Positions 32,685 through 41,716 of a stretch of 64,000 nt of DNA are shown one piece after another. This DNA is from Prorocentrum cordatum (taxonomy: Eukaryota > Sar > Dinophyceae > Prorocentrales > Prorocentraceae), in NCBI GenBank assembly GCA_963575745.1, contig CAUYUJ010018316.1, forward strand, positions 755,494 to 819,493. Reading direction: 5' to 3'. Made by a program: the position numbers and the translations under genes. The notes beneath the pieces were generated by a model. It worked only from the letters and a program-made list of their open reading frames with translations. It was not told the DNA's origin and did not search any database. Each line of letters starts with the position of its first letter. Positions within the stretch are counted from its first letter, which is position 1.

Positions 32685-32745
32685 GGCTCGCGCGGCTGTG
32701 TTTGATCCAACGATTGCGGGTCAACAGATCTCAAGCCATACCGAT
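32685..32745 (-). repeat. Terminal repeat A2
   Basis: 'GGCTCGCGCGGCTGTGTTTG' followed by ATCCAACGATTGCGG and a diverged tail ending CCGAT. Same orientation as A1 at 38616. It abuts B1 directly, the arrangement expected of split direct repeats. Confidence 0.8.
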
Positions 32746-32843
32746 TTCTCCAGCATGAGCTTGAGAGGGCGCCGGGGCGAGGCCTCGGCAACGGAGGCAT
32801 GCGGGAATATTTACAGTAGACGATCAAGTAAAAACTCTTGGCC
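32746..32843 (-). repeat. Terminal repeat B1 (inner)
   Basis: Inner copy of the B repeat. It begins 40 bases after the stop codon of the methyltransferase frame (TAG, complement of 32883-32885). Confidence 0.75.
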
Positions 32844-32882
32844 ATAACCACGGCGATCTTCATTAGCGTACTGGTGCAACCG

Positions 32883-33660
32883 CTAGCCTTTACAAATGTC
32901 CCCCAAACGTGAGAGGCGATGGCCCCGGGAGGAGTTGGCCAAGGCCTGAGCTAGAGCACGACGCAAAGCCTTGGGACGCGGCTGTGCCACCGCCGTCCAA
33001 AACTGGCCTCCTGGGGCCTTGCCCTCCAGAATCTGATGCCTTCACCCAGTCCTGTCGCAGACCCCTTTACAGTGGCGCGTTCGGCCGAAGAACTGGGAAG
33101 AGACGCGCCAGAGGCGAAGCCGAGTTCTTTTCCTCCACGACTCTCCCCACGTGCAAAAATCAGTAGACACATCTTGCGCTGATCTCAAACGACTCAAACC
33201 AATAACAGGCGGACAGCGCCATAAACGCGAGAATGCTGGATTCTGAAGCCCTCGAGGGATCCCTCTTTCATGAGCGAACCTAGCGAGCGTGGCAGAGACT
33301 TGCACTAGCTTGTTGCATAGCTGGACTTTAGCACGATCGGTTGGCGACAAATCAGGAAGCCCAAAAGGAAACTCGTTGGACCGGAGCGGTTCTGGGCCTG
33401 ACTTGCAACCTACAAGATGTTGAAAACGACGTGCACGGAATCCTGAACAAGAAAAGGCACCACTCAGAATCCATCCCTTCAACGTCTCTAGACTGGCCGC
33501 CTTGGCGAGGTCAAATGCCGCTCCTCGAACGATGTCCCACTCGAGCGCGTGGATGCCACGGGCGCGGAGGGCGGCGGCGAAACGGCCCGAGCCCGAGAAG
33601 ACCTCGACGGCGATCCGCTCTCGCCCCAGCCGCACCCGGCCGAGCGTGGCGCCGAGCTGC
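32883..33660 (-). pseudogene. DNA-methyltransferase-like domain of the DIRS-like element
   Basis: Frame 33773-33042: SAM-binding motif 'AVEVFSGSGRFAAALRARGI' (about 33611-33552), acidic 'EWDI' after it, 'SRARR'-like 'GFRARRFQHL', 'GLQNPAFSRLW' (about 33308-33276) in the place of the E-N-P/E-Q-P motif, and 'DFCTWGESWRKRTRL' (about 33220-33176). A frame change near 33045 leads to 'GGQFWTAVAQPRPKALRRAL' (about 33008-32949) and a stop at 32883-32885, 40 bases before repeat B1. It resembles cytosine-5 methyltransferase-like domains of dinoflagellate retroelements; the usual Pro-Cys motif is not evident. Possible role: methylating the element's own DNA. Confidence 0.65.
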
Positions 33661-33689
33661 GCCCGAACAGCTCGGGGAGCCGCTGCGTG

Positions 33690-34620
33690 CCCAGGCGCAG
33701 CCGCTGCTGCGCGAGCGCGGGCACCTTCGCCGCCTGCAGCGCGAGGCGGCCGTGCTTTTTTGTGCCTGCGCATGGACGGCCGGGCACTCCGGCGCCCGCG
33801 CTCGGCCGCCTCCTCGAGCGACCGTCTGCCCGCGATCCTGTCGAGGCTGGCAACCCCCGCGCAGCAGGCAGTACCGCGTGGCGCCCAACCCCCTGCATGC
33901 CTCGAGCCGCCAGCGCCTCGTCGGGCTCCGCGCGCAGTTGAACGCAGCCGAAACTCAACGGCGGCGCGCGATGCTCCAGCCGCGCCTTCAGCCCGCGCAG
34001 AGCCGGCGTGATCCAGAGTAGCCCGGGCGCGGGGGCGAGTCGTCTAGCTCCTCGGCGTGCAGCAGCGGCGTCAACCGGCGGAAGCCGCCTGGCAGGCCTT
34101 TCGCGGGCGTCACCAGCTGGAACGCCCTCATCCCCAACAGCTCACCTGGTCGCAGGTAGCAGTGGACGCCATCCCGAGCTGGGGCTTCAGTAGCAGGATC
34201 TCCAAGCCGCCGCGCAGGACGAGCCATGACAAGGGCGGGCGGGAGTGCCCGGGCCGCATGCGCCTCCAGCCCAGCAGCACCCTGCGGATCCGAAGCAGAA
34301 CCACGCGCGGCGGCCGCCCCCAGAGCCAGCCTCGCCCCCGGCACGGCCGACAGCAGCTTCGAAGCCCTGTTGGGTCGGGCTCCCCGTGAGAACTCGTCGT
34401 TCAGGCACTGCAGCAGAGCGTCGCTCCACTCCAGGCCCCTCCAGCTTGGCAGCGTGTCCCCGCCCGCCCAGGCACCGAGGTCACTCCGGCGCCGCAGGTG
34501 GTTCGGCTGCGTCGAGGGCCTCACCACCTCCAACTCTGGGCCCGAACTGCTCGAGCCCAAGAGGCGGTGCCACGGCAAGACCGCCGTCGCCAAGGGAGCG
34601 ACAGCGGCGGCTCGGCGCCC
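33690..34620 (-). pseudogene. Tyrosine recombinase of the DIRS-like element
   Basis: Frame 34836-33988: a core-binding-like helix region 'LNDEFSRGARPNRASKLLSA' (about 34404-34345), then 'VHCYLRPGELLGMRAFQLVT' (about 34170-34110), the box I segment in which the Arg of Y-L-R-P-G-E is a catalytic residue. In other frames 'RYCLLRGGCQPRQD' (about 33877-33836) stands where R-H-x-x-A-S (box II) should be, and 'AGTKKHGRLALQAAKVPALA' (about 33769-33710) stands where R-Y-E-K-H-G-R-L ends the domain, so the nucleophilic Tyr appears replaced by Thr. The role is integration of the circular DNA copy. Frame changes and residue loss indicate a dead copy. Confidence 0.6.
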
Positions 34621-34819
34621 GGCACGGGGCCTCGCCGCCACGGAGCCCAAGCTCCCCGCTGGCGCGCTTGAGGCCCGAGGCAGCGGCCCCCGAGGCGCCG
34701 GCGCCCGCGGGGGCGGCGCCAGGAGCCCCCAGCGCTCCATCCCCCCGCAGACGGCGGGGATCGAACCGCCCCGAGGTGCCGTCGGCGGGGTTCTATTCGG
34801 GAATTCATCGGACTGACAC

Positions 34820-35115
34820 TCGACAAGCAGAGGCACGCTGAGGTGCGGTGAAATGGCGCAACTGAGCGAGGATGGGAAAATCAGAGGCTCGTCCTTTTGC
34901 TACTGCGCAGCAGATACACATGCTGTCAGACAAAAAAAGCAGCCTGCACCCATGGTGCGCCACGCGCCGCACCTGCCTCCTCATCGCCCAGAGCAGCGCC
35001 TCGCCATCCAGGAGAAGGATCGGAGCACGGTGCCGCCAGCGCCTCGAGGCCACCGTCTGCCACGAAGAGGACCTGCAGAAACCCGGGGGCACGTCCGGGA
35101 AAGGCGAGTCGGCCA
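34820..35115 (-). pseudogene. RNase H domain of the DIRS-like element
   Basis: In the frame 35275-34805: 'ILLLDGEALLWAMRRQVRRV' (about 35020-34961), a divergent form of the usual strand + E-x-x-A-L-x-x-A-L motif, and 'RLLFLSDSMCICCAVAKGRA' (about 34945-34890), where LxDS keeps the catalytic Asp, followed by 'FPILAQLRHF'. Best preserved of the element's enzymatic domains, in one frame. Confidence 0.65.
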
Positions 35116-35339
35116 CGGCGCCCTCTCGCAAAGCGCGGGCCCGCGAGCCCTCGGCCACCAGCTCCTGCCCCTGAAAGCGCCAGCGCTCTCGCGCGCGCCC
35201 GACGCGCCCCACCTCGGCCGGGGGGGCGCAGCGCTCGACCGCGCCCAGGCCCGTCACGGGCGCGTCCACGGCCATCCGGGCCCCCCGTAGGTCGGCCTAC
35301 GCCAGCGGCAGCAGCGCGCGCCTACGACAGCTCCCGGCG

Positions 35340-36310
35340 CACTGAGGGCCAGAGCCGGACACGGCGCGTGCAGCACTTGCTGACAAAGACGCAGGCCGCG
35401 CTGATGAGGCTCAGCACCTCGCGGCGCAGCAAGAGCGCGAGCGTCAGGCGGCCGATCGAGCGCTCCAGCTCGGCTCCCGCCAGGAGGGGGCGCGTCAGGA
35501 TGTGGTCAAAGATCAGGGCCAGCCGCCAGAACCGCTTGGGCGCGATGTGGATCACCCCCTTCTCGCCGTCGAAATTGAGGCCCAGGAGGTCCACGTCGAC
35601 TCGAGGTCCGGAGACGTCATGGGCATCGAGACCGCGGTCCCTCAGCTGCCTCTCCACCGAGACGCCTTCAACCTGAACTGACTTCGCGTCGGCCCCCAGC
35701 GCTGCGAAGTTGTCGATGCCCGCAGTGCGGCGGGCCCCCGCTCGGCGATCGACGGCGCGCAGCGGCGGCTGCGAATCCTGCGGCGAGGGCCGCGCGGCCC
35801 CACCCGCGGCAGTTTCGCATTGGCTGCCTGCACGAGCGCCACGGCCCACCTCCAGCCCATCCGGCACCACGCGATCCCGGAAGTGGACCTGGTCGGCGGT
35901 GCTCGGGAAGAGCGCGCGTTGGCGCGGCGGCAGCGCGCGCCTGGGCGCCGGCGGCAGCACGAAGTCGGCCCTCAGGTCCGCGGGCAGCAGGAACTGGCAA
36001 AACAGTTCTCGACATCACCCTCGGAGACCCATAGACGATGACAGGCAGGCAGCTCCAAGTCTCCCAGCGGTTCAGACGAGGCCAGAGCAATTCCATCCGG
36101 CGGCAAAAACTGAGCGTTGGTCTTGCGAGGATCGAAGATGGTCCGCAACGAGCCGCCCATCTTACGGACGAAGAGAACGCACACAACATTGCGAGCCCCG
36201 GTCGCCGGTTCGACGGCACCAGATTCATGAGCACTGTTCCAAAACTTGGCGAACTTGCTCGGGGACCTCGCCAGGATGGGACCCATCGCAGGGCCAGGCT
36301 CGTCCGCCAT
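35340..36310 (-). pseudogene. Reverse transcriptase of the DIRS-like element
   Basis: Frame 36310-35972: 'VCVLFVRKMGGSLRTIFDPR' (about 36184), then TNAQF and PPDG. This is the RT fingers motif K-x-G-x-x-R-x-I-x-D-x-R-x-x-N. 'SEGDVENCF' (about 36022-35996) is palm motif A with catalytic Asp. Frame 35860-35642: 'MGWRWAVALVQAAN', motif B-like (LPMGWSWA). Frame 35960-35322: 'GIDNFAALGAD' (about 35720), motif C of the xxDN type usual in these elements, then 'LLGLNFDGEKGVIHIAPKRF' (about 35582-35523) and the thumb helix 'LERSIGRLTLALLLRREVLS'. RNA-dependent DNA synthesis is the role in intact copies. Three frames are used, so this copy is broken. Confidence 0.75.
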
Positions 36311-36989
36311 CGCTGAGGTGTCCTGCGCGCGCGCCGCTGGCAGCCGAATGGCGCGGCCGCTATCCTCCAGCTACTTCTGGTAGTGGTCGGGCAGGCAGCC
36401 GATAAGGTCGATGGCCTGGTGGCCGACCGCTGGCAGAGCAAGCCTGCCGCGCTGGCAGGTCGCGAACTCTCCGGCGACGACGCCGTCAAAGGCGCAGCCG
36501 GAAACGCAGCCCCGAAGCGCAGACCACGCCCACGAGGCGGCGAGGTCGTCGTGGGGCGGTGGGACGGCGCACTAGGCCCAGGCCAGGCTGGCCAGTGCCT
36601 GGCGCTGGATGGCACCTGGCATCACTTTGGGCCCCACACCTCGCCGCGACCTCCCAGAGCGTCGAGCGCCGCGACGCCGCCCCGCAACCGCCCCTCTGCA
36701 GCTCGACGACGAGCGCCTCGCCTCTCTGCGCAGCGCGACACTCCCAACCCAGCCGGCGATAACCCCTCCAAGAGATCAGCAAGGCATCGAGCAGCCGGCA
36801 GCGGCAGCACATCGCGGGCCCAATCTAGACCTCCACCTGCAACGCCAAGGCGGCTCGCCATCCTCCGCAAGCGAGCAGCCCTCCCCCACGCAGAAGGGAC
36901 GACGGCCGGGGGCCTCTGCCGTCCGAGGCAGCTTAGAAGCAGCGCCGCCCCTGCCCGCTGCCCATCTTGCGCGGGCCCTTGGGGGGCTC

Positions 36990-37751
36990 GTCGTCGTTCT
37001 GGCCGCTTCTGGCACCAGGGCTCGCATGGGTGGCGCGCGCCAACTGGCGCTCCTCCATCGCCTTGCGGCGCTCTTTCAGCACCGCGCTCTTCTCCGATAG
37101 CTTGTGCGAAATCCAAGACTCCACGGCGGGGGCCACGAGCGCGCGACCGCGTGGGCCCTCCTCCCCCATGAAAAGCCGGTCGCTGTCGAGGAGACCGCTG
37201 TCGCCGCCGGCGGCGGCAGCAACCAGCATGCGCGCGCGCCTCTCCTCCAGCAGCTGATAGCGGCGCCCAGCAAGGCCCAGAAGCGAGCTCTCCGAAATTG
37301 AGCTGGTCGCACGTCAACGCGCGCTCAAACAGCCTGCTGAGCGCCTCGTGCTTCCCGACGCCCCAGTCGATCGGGCCGAGGTGAAGGAGCTGCCGCCGCC
37401 AGAAGTGGCCCCTCACAAGCGTCAGCTCCTGACGGGCGATCTCGCGCGCCAGCCGCTCCGCCGCGCGGGGGCCGCTGATCGGCCAGTCATCGAACACCGT
37501 ACGCGTGGTAAACGAGGCCGCCTCCTTGAAGCACGCCCGATGCCGACGATCTTCCGTCTCGCACTTCACTGGCAGCGTCCTCAGCTCACCCGAGGGCTGG
37601 CTCATCGCGGTAGCCATCAGCTCGAGGGGTCGGCATCTGCTCGCCGGGCTTGAAGAAGGCGCAGGAGACGAACGCGTCGCCGAACTTGGCGACCCCGCGA
37701 TCCCCTCGGCAGCAGCCAGCCGCCAGCGCCGCAGGCCCCAGCGCGCACCAG

Positions 37752-37802
<51 letters not shown>

Positions 37803-38598
37803 ACCCCCCCCCCGCCCCCCCCCCCCCACCCCCCCCCCCCCCCCCCCCCCCCTCGTCTCCAGGAAGCGCACATCGCCCTCCACGGGGCGGGCCGAGCCCT
37901 CCAGCGCAAGGGCGGGCGGCGCCTCCTCGGGCAGCGGCAGAAGCGGCGTGCCCTCGGGGCCCAGCTCGCGACGCTCCTGCTCCGCGGGCGAGGCGCCGTC
38001 CGCCTGCAGGCGCAGGCTCTCGGCCTGGCGCGGCGGCCCTTGCGCTGAGCTCCTGAACCGGCGCGTTGGGCCGCGGCCCCACCCCGCAGGCAGCCCGCCC
38101 ATCGGCCCCAGCGGCATCAAGCTCTCGATTTCCTCCTGGAGGTCGTCGAAGTTCCTTTCGCGCTCGGGCGTGGCGACCACCCATGAGCTTCCGCGCGCGC
38201 AAGCACACAGCAGGCGCCCATGCCACAAGAGCTCGCGTGGATCCACGTCGTAGGAGACGAGCACCCGCTGTTCCTGACGCGAATGGGCGGCCATCCGGAC
38301 CCTCTACCGCGCACAAGGCCTCGGACTCGCGAGCCTCGGATCGGCGGAGCCACCACAAGGCGCAGGCAGAGGAGGCCGCGAAGCCCAGCAGGAAGGCGAG
38401 CAAAGCCACCAGCAGCACCACAGTGACGGGCTGTCCCGTGCACTCCGGCAGCGGGCCCTCCAACAGACGAAGCAGCTCGCGGTCCACCGAGAAGCCCTCG
38501 CCCAAGTCCACCTGGCTGGCGCAGCGCTGACCGTGCCAGAGCGCCCCCAGGTGCGCCAAGCCGCCCGCGCCAGCAGCGGCGGCCCTCGCCCACTCCAT
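36990..38598 (-). pseudogene. DIRS-like element N-terminal protein with membrane segment
   Basis: Start chosen at the ATG at 38598, the first after repeat A1. Residues about 58-84 form one hydrophobic segment (VTVVLLVALLAFLLGFAASS and onward), followed by WWLRR, so a single-pass membrane anchor is likely. Next, in another frame, comes 'ELLWHGRLLCACARGSSWVV' (38.23-38.17 kb), a domain I know from dinoflagellate elements as WHxRL. After a poly-G tract (37852-37752) follow 'FDDWPISGPRAAERLAREI' (37.49-37.44 kb) and 'HEALSRLFERALTCDQLNF' (37.35-37.29 kb), then a charged coil 'LSEKSAVLKERRKAMEERQL' (37.10-37.04 kb) in a third frame. The function of these gag-position domains is unknown. At least three frame changes. 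Confidence 0.6.
37752..37852. repeat. Poly-C tract of about 100 bp inside the DIRS-like ORF
   Basis: Almost pure C on the plus strand, broken by two A and one G. On the coding (minus) strand it adds about 33 Gly codons between the WHxRL and DWPxxGP regions. It may be a true slippage product or an assembly/sequencing collapse artefact. Confidence 0.9.
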
Positions 38599-38615
38599 GG
38601 GAGGGCGAACCCACC

Positions 38616-38680
38616 GGCTCGCGCGGCTGTGTTTGATCCAACGATTGCGGATCAGCAAATCTCAGGCCAACCCGATAGAC
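38616..38680 (-). repeat. Terminal repeat A1 (5' end)
   Basis: 'GGCTCGCGCGGCTGTGTTTG' followed by ATCCAACGATTGCGG, identical to A2 over the first 35 bases and about 80% alike over the rest. The first ATG of the element (38598) lies 18 bases downstream. Confidence 0.8.
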
Positions 38681-38716
38681 AATCTCCAAAATCTCCACAA
38701 CTCCGCTAATCGACGC

Positions 38717-39030
38717 TGAAGACCAAGGGTACACAAGGGTACCATTTGCTACCGAAGGAGCCCCCCGAGCCCTCCAGGAACCACCAACCAAGGGGACCTT
38801 GGAACTCGCCCAAGCCCCTCGTCCTCCTCCTCCTCCTCCTCCTGCTCCTCCGCGTCCTCCGCTCCAAGAGTAACCCTCGGGAAGACTCTGAAACCATCCA
38901 GTCCTGGGCGGACCCTGAAGCCCTCCAGGACCCCCCCAGGGCAGGCCCTCGAATCTCCATGAAAACACCCCCAAGGAGCTCTCGATCCCTCCAGGACCTG
39001 CGAGGGGAGGGATTCCACCATAACCCTGAA
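38717..39030. other. 'CTCCAGGAACC'-rich flank, no gene
   Basis: Short CTCCAGG, CCAAGGGGACC and CCTCCAGGACC words resemble the minisatellite at 31.9-32.3 kb on the other side of the DIRS-like element. A CCT tract lies at 38820-38850. Confidence 0.5.
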
Positions 39031-39088
39031 GAGCATCCTCCTCCTCCTCCTCCTCCTCCTCCCCCTCCTCCTCCTCCTCCTCCTCCTC

Positions 39089-39124
<36 letters not shown>

Positions 39125-39125
39125 G

Positions 39126-39167
<42 letters not shown>

Positions 39168-39464
39168 GACTACGACTACGACTTACGACTTAACTATACT
39201 TACTCCTACTACTACTATACTACTACTACTACTACTACTGATACTACTCTAACTACTACTTACTACTACTACTACTCACGACGGACTACTACTACTTACT
39301 ACACTACGTACTAAGGGACTACTACTAACACTACGACGACAAACTACTACTACTACGGCTACTAATACTACTTACTACTACTAACTACTACTACCAATGC
39401 TTACCACTACTACTACTACGACTACTACTAGTACTACTACTATACTACTATACTACTACTACTA
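39030..39464. repeat. (CCT)n then (ACT)n microsatellites
   Basis: CCT to about 39090, then ACT with ACG and TACT variants up to the gap. Low complexity; may continue through the gap. Confidence 0.95.
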
Positions 39465-39564
39465 NNNNNNNNNNNNNNNNNNNNNNNNNNNNNNNNNNNN
39501 NNNNNNNNNNNNNNNNNNNNNNNNNNNNNNNNNNNNNNNNNNNNNNNNNNNNNNNNNNNNNNNN
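39465..39564. other. Assembly gap of exactly 100 N
   Basis: 100 consecutive N between an ACT microsatellite and a GTGTGC microsatellite. The round number indicates a gap of unknown true length, so linkage and distance across it are uncertain. Confidence 1.
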
Positions 39565-39981
39565 GTGTGTGTGTGTGTGTGTGTGAGTGTGCGTGTGCGT
39601 GTGCGTGTGCGTGTGCGTGTGCGTGTGCGTGTGCGTGTGCGTGTGCGTGTGCGTGTGCGTGTGCGTGTGCGTGTGCGTGTGCGTGTGCGTGTGCGTGTGC
39701 GTGTGCGTGTGCGTGTGCGTGTGCGTGTGCGTGTGCGTGTGCGTGTGCGTGTGCGTGTGAGTGTGCGTGTGCGTGTGCGTGTGCGTGTGCGTGTGCGTGT
39801 GCGTGTGCGTGTGCGTGTGCGTGTGCGTGTGCGTGTGCGTGTGCGTGTGCGTGTGCGTGTGCGTGTGCGTGTGCGTGTGCGTGTGCGTGCGTGTGCGTGT
39901 GCGTGTGCGTGTGCGTGTGCGTGTGCGTGTGCGTGTGCGTGTGCGTGTGCGTGTGCGTGTGCGTGTGCGTGTGCGTGTGCG

Positions 39982-40037
<56 letters not shown>

Positions 40038-40050
40038 TGTGTGTGTGTGT
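39565..40050. repeat. (GTGTGC)n tract
   Basis: Nearly pure hexanucleotide GTGTGC with one phase break at about 39889-39894, ending in (GTGC)n and (GT)n. Alternating purine-pyrimidine sequence, therefore able in principle to adopt Z-DNA. Confidence 0.95.
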
Positions 40051-40295
40051 CACTGCACCGAGCTCGCAGACGTGGTGCAGCGGAGATTCGCGTCGATTTC
40101 TGTCAATACCAAGCCCCGAAAAGGCGAGCAAAAAACGAAGTCTATTTCACGTCGATGTGTTGTAGTCTTCATTCCTGGCCAAAGAAACCCGCACGAAATT
40201 TAGTTCGAAATCCAAAACGAAACTCTCCAAGACGATCTGACCCCACTCAATTGTTTTCCGAACGGAAACGCTCGGCGATGTTGGCGCCATGACGT
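40050..40295. repeat. Dispersed family 'GAGCAAAAAACGAAG', copy 1
   Basis: Shares with 56.16-56.57 kb the ordered blocks 'CTCGCAGACG...TGCAGCGGA', 'CGAAAAGGCGAGCAAAAAACG', 'TTCAC..CG.TGT', 'GTCTTCATTC' and 'GTTGGCGCCATG'. Relative to that copy it has about 80 extra bases (about 40192-40268), and the other copy has about 220 extra bases elsewhere. Confidence 0.7.
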
Positions 40296-40680
40296 GCATG
40301 TGCGTTTGCGTGTTCGTGTGCGTCGTCCTGTGCGTGCGCGTGTGCGTGTGCGTGTGTTGTGCGTGCGCGCGTGCGTGCGTCTGTGCGTGTGTGCGTGCGT
40401 GTGTGCGTGCATGCGTGCGCGCGCGTGTGTGTTCGTGCTTGTGTGTGAATTTGTGTGTGCGCGCGTGCGCGCTTGCGTGCATGCGCGCGTGTGTGCGTGT
40501 TAATGTGTGTGACAGAAGGTGGATGGGATTGTAAATGTGCGAGTGCGTGTGTGTGGGTGTGCGTGCGCGCGTTTGCTGTGTTCTGACCTTCTACGCCCTG
40601 TCGCCGCCCGCACGGCCACGACGCCAACAAGTGTGTGTGTGTGTGTGTGTGCGTGTGTGTGCGTGTGTGTGTGTGCAAAG
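40296..40680. repeat. GT/GC-rich alternating tracts
   Basis: Degenerate GTGTGC and GTGCGC runs at 40300-40510 and 40630-40676, with a short unique piece between (40565-40630). Confidence 0.85.
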
Positions 40681-41716
40681 GGCAGCTCCGCTTGGTGCGG
40701 CATGTGCTTCATCTTCGCCGCGCTCATCGAAAGCTTTGCCCTCCCGCTGCTGCGCGGGCGGCCAGCGAAGTTTGCCATTCGTAAGTCGTCGGCGGCGGGG
40801 CCGCGCGTGAGTGTCGTCCGTTCGCTGGGTGGGAACGCTCTCCAATCTCCAACAACAATTTGTGCCACAATTGATTCTTATGTATGGGAAGATGGGAACG
40901 GGCGCGGCCCGCTGACTCGCTCGCCCTGGCCAACTTGGCCATCGTCCTCCTCCTCCTCCCGGAGGAGGGGCCCCGCTCTCCCGAGCCCACGGAGACTGGA
41001 CGGGAACCACCGAGCTCCCGCAAGCCTCAGCGCGGCCCCAAGGTGCCGCAGTCGTGACCGGAGGGGCCGCCCTACGCACGCTCAGCTCCTCCGCCCCCCT
41101 AGGCCTGTTGACGATTGCCGCCCCTCGGCCCGCGGAGATCTCAGCGGGTGCCTCCAGATACCCCCGAGCCCGAGGCAGCGGGGGGGGGGGCGGGCGACGA
41201 GGGGCACCGAGCATGGGGCTGAGTGAAGGGGCCCTGGGACACGCAAATACATAGACACAAATAGCAGAATTCCTTATATTTCCCAATATTTTCTCTGTTC
41301 TTGCTTTCCCCCCACTTCCCATATTTTCCTGCATTTTCTGGGGAGTCGACGATTCATTGGGGCCGTGTTTAGTCCCCCTCCTGACTGAAGGGGGACGACG
41401 TGGGCGTCGCGCGGCGAGCTTGCGACACACCAGGGGAGACGACGGGGACAAAGGGAGGCCGACGCAGGCAGGCGGGCCTGCTTTCCACCACCCCCATCCC
41501 GAGATCCCCTCGGTTCACGAAAAAACGCGACGCACGGTTTTCGATAGTTTTCGGCCTCAGGGGGCCCTTACAGGGCCTCGGGACCGTTGATGAAAAACCA
41601 GTCTCCGGGAGGGGGTCCAGACGGGGGCCCACGTGATAGGAACAAATTATCCCAGTGCGACCCTACCTAGGAGTTGGAGCCTCTAGGAAAGCAACATTAG
41701 CAGCAGCAATAGTGGA
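40681..41716. other. No gene recognised (40.7-41.7 kb)
   Basis: GC-rich unique-looking DNA. Overlapping open frames on both strands (41451-40591 minus, 40519-41226 plus) show no motif. A polypyrimidine spot lies at 40945-40965. Confidence 0.5.

Larger units (their letters stand above)
32481..38704 (-). mobile_element. DIRS/PAT/Ngaro-like retrotransposon with split direct repeats and methyltransferase
   Basis: Minus-strand element of about 6.2 kb. Coding order: membrane-anchored N-terminal protein, RT, RNase H, tyrosine recombinase, DNA-methyltransferase-like domain. The termini fit split direct repeats: A1 at 38616-38680 upstream of the ORFs, and B1 (32843-32746), A2 (32745-32685) and B2 (32618-32521) downstream. 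A1 and A2 agree at roughly 55 of 61 positions, and B1 and B2 at about 84% over 98 bases. Order A1-ORFs-B1-A2-B2 is diagnostic of PAT- and Ngaro-type elements, which integrate through a tyrosine recombinase and a circular intermediate. The copy has several frame changes, a homopolymer expansion and lost catalytic residues, so it is inactive. Domain family assignment is strong; the repeat reading is mine. Confidence 0.75.

Noticed and set aside
36622-38658. A single intact 678-residue protein
   Set aside because: Conserved domains lie in at least three frames, so this frame is a patchwork; annotated as a pseudogene of the DIRS-like element. Its nominal first codon is TTG inside repeat A1, so ATG 38598 was preferred.
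40591-41451. 286-codon minus-strand frame
   Set aside because: Starts in unique GC-rich DNA and ends in a GT tract; no motif, and the opposite strand is equally open.
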